A stretch of 6,838 nucleotides of DNA from Bacillota bacterium (lineage in GTDB: Bacteria > Bacillota > Clostridia > Peptostreptococcales > Anaerovoracaceae). Positions 6,203 through 6,838 of this stretch are shown one piece after another. The stretch lies in contig JAEXBK010000046.1 in assembly GCA_023394035.1 (NCBI GenBank), forward strand, positions 1 through 6,838, in the 5' to 3' direction. Positions within the stretch are counted from its first letter, which is position 1. Each line of letters begins with the position of its first letter. The notes under the pieces are model-generated. The model was not told where the DNA came from. It worked only from the letters and a program-made list of their open reading frames with translations, and made no database searches. The translations under genes were made by a program, and so were the position numbers.

Positions 6203-6838
6203 AAGCTTTATCTTCCGTGCTCTTGCCCATAAGTCCGGAAGGCTTAAGTACGAGCACGAGTATAAGAAGTACGAATGCGATCAGGTCTCTGTAGTTAGAT
6301 GCTACAAAACCGGCAGCAAAAATCTCTATGACGCCGAGAAGTATAGATCCGATTACAGCACCCGGAAGGCTTCCGAGGCCGCCGAATACCGCTGCTATGA
6401 ACGATTTGTTTGTGATTACGCCTATCTGCGGATAAACGGTGTATCTCATTCCGAAAAGCATACCTGCCATACCTGCGAGCATACCGCCTAAGGCAAATAT
6501 TACAAAGATTACTCTGTCTACATTAACACCCATGAGCGTTGCACCTCTTGAGCTGTATGAGCTTGCTCTTATTGCAAGACCTATCTTTGTCTTTTCGAGT
6601 ATAAATACGAGTATCAACAAGCTTGCACCGGCTATAATGAACATTATAATATCGATCTTGCTTATCGATAAGCTTCCGAGCTGAATAGCCGTTGATTTGA
6701 AGATTTCAGGATATGTTTTGAATGTAGGTCCGATAGTTGCAACGACAAAGTTTTCGAGAAATATCGAAGCTCCCATTGCCGAAATAATGAAATAAAGGCT
6801 CGGAGCATTTCTCTTTCTGAGCGGTCTGTATGCAAGTC
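6201..6838 (-). CDS. livH: Branched-chain amino acid ABC transporter, permease LivH, C-terminal part
   Basis: This is the other membrane permease of the importer. The gene runs off the right edge; the last 211 residues are present of a family length of about 290-310, so roughly 80-100 N-terminal residues are missing. The reading frame is open to the edge: the visible part begins LAYRPLRKRNAPSLYFIISA, matching the conserved VAYRPLR region of LivH, so the ATG at 6776 is internal and not the start. Other hallmarks are MGASIFLENFVV (21-32 of the visible part), KTKIGLAIRASSYSSRGATL followed by MGVNVDRV (the ATPase-contact loop), GMRYTVYPQIGVITNKSF and AAVFGGLGSLPGAVIGSILL. It ends LKPSGLMGKSTEDKA. 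Five or more hydrophobic segments are visible. It is the first liv gene in view; a binding-protein gene may lie farther upstream. Confidence 0.94.
   Translation of the reverse strand, partial: LAYRPLRKRNAPSLYFIISAMGASIFLENFVVATIGPTFKTYPEIFKSTAIQLGSLSISKIDIIMFIIAGASLLILVFILEKTKIGLAIRASSYSSRGATLMGVNVDRVIFVIFALGGMLAGMAGMLFGMRYTVYPQIGVITNKSFIAAVFGGLGSLPGAVIGSILLGVIEIFAAGFVASNYRDLIAFVLLILVLVLKPSGLMGKSTEDKA

Overview
Every gene I can support lies on the minus strand, and together they form two compact convergently unrelated but co-oriented transcription units. Strong AGGAGG-type ribosome binding sites, many ATA and AGA codons, a moderate G+C content (mid-40s percent by eye) and the protein sequences themselves suggest a Gram-positive anaerobe of the Clostridia type. 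This is inference from style; no taxonomic marker gene is present.

Right-hand unit (about 3672-6838, read right to left): livH (5' part outside the window), livM, livG and livF. These are the two permeases and two ATPases of a branched-chain / hydrophobic amino acid ABC importer (HAAT family). Gaps are 12 nt, a 1-nt overlap, and 1 nt, and each downstream ribosome binding site lies in or against the end of the gene before it, so the proteins are probably made by coupled translation. The periplasmic-type binding protein (livK/livJ) is not in the window; it may lie upstream of livH. A good directional rho-independent terminator closes the unit at 3607-3635.

Intergenic region (3480-3671, 192 nt): holds that terminator, a small perfect hairpin just after livF, and a weak candidate promoter whose -10 overlaps a 13-bp dyad.

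Left-hand unit (1-3479): pcp (pyroglutamyl peptidase I), pyk (pyruvate kinase) and the first 461 codons of nrdA (large subunit of a class I ribonucleotide reductase, with an N-terminal ATP cone). Gaps are 17 and 16 nt, each gene has its own AGGAG site, and I see no terminator between them, so they look like one operon. The three products belong to unrelated pathways: peptide trimming, glycolysis and dNTP synthesis. Amino acid import next door and pyroglutamyl peptidase would both suit an organism that uses peptides or amino acids, but that link is speculative.

I found no previously undescribed system here. The window is mostly ordinary housekeeping and transport genes. The points worth a second look are small: the pcp-pyk-nrdA gene order, an insertion in LivG, a basic tail on LivM, the coupled-translation junctions, and the dyad upstream of pcp. 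No RNA genes, CRISPR arrays, insertion sequences or other mobile elements were seen, and no gene-free stretch exceeds 300 bases.
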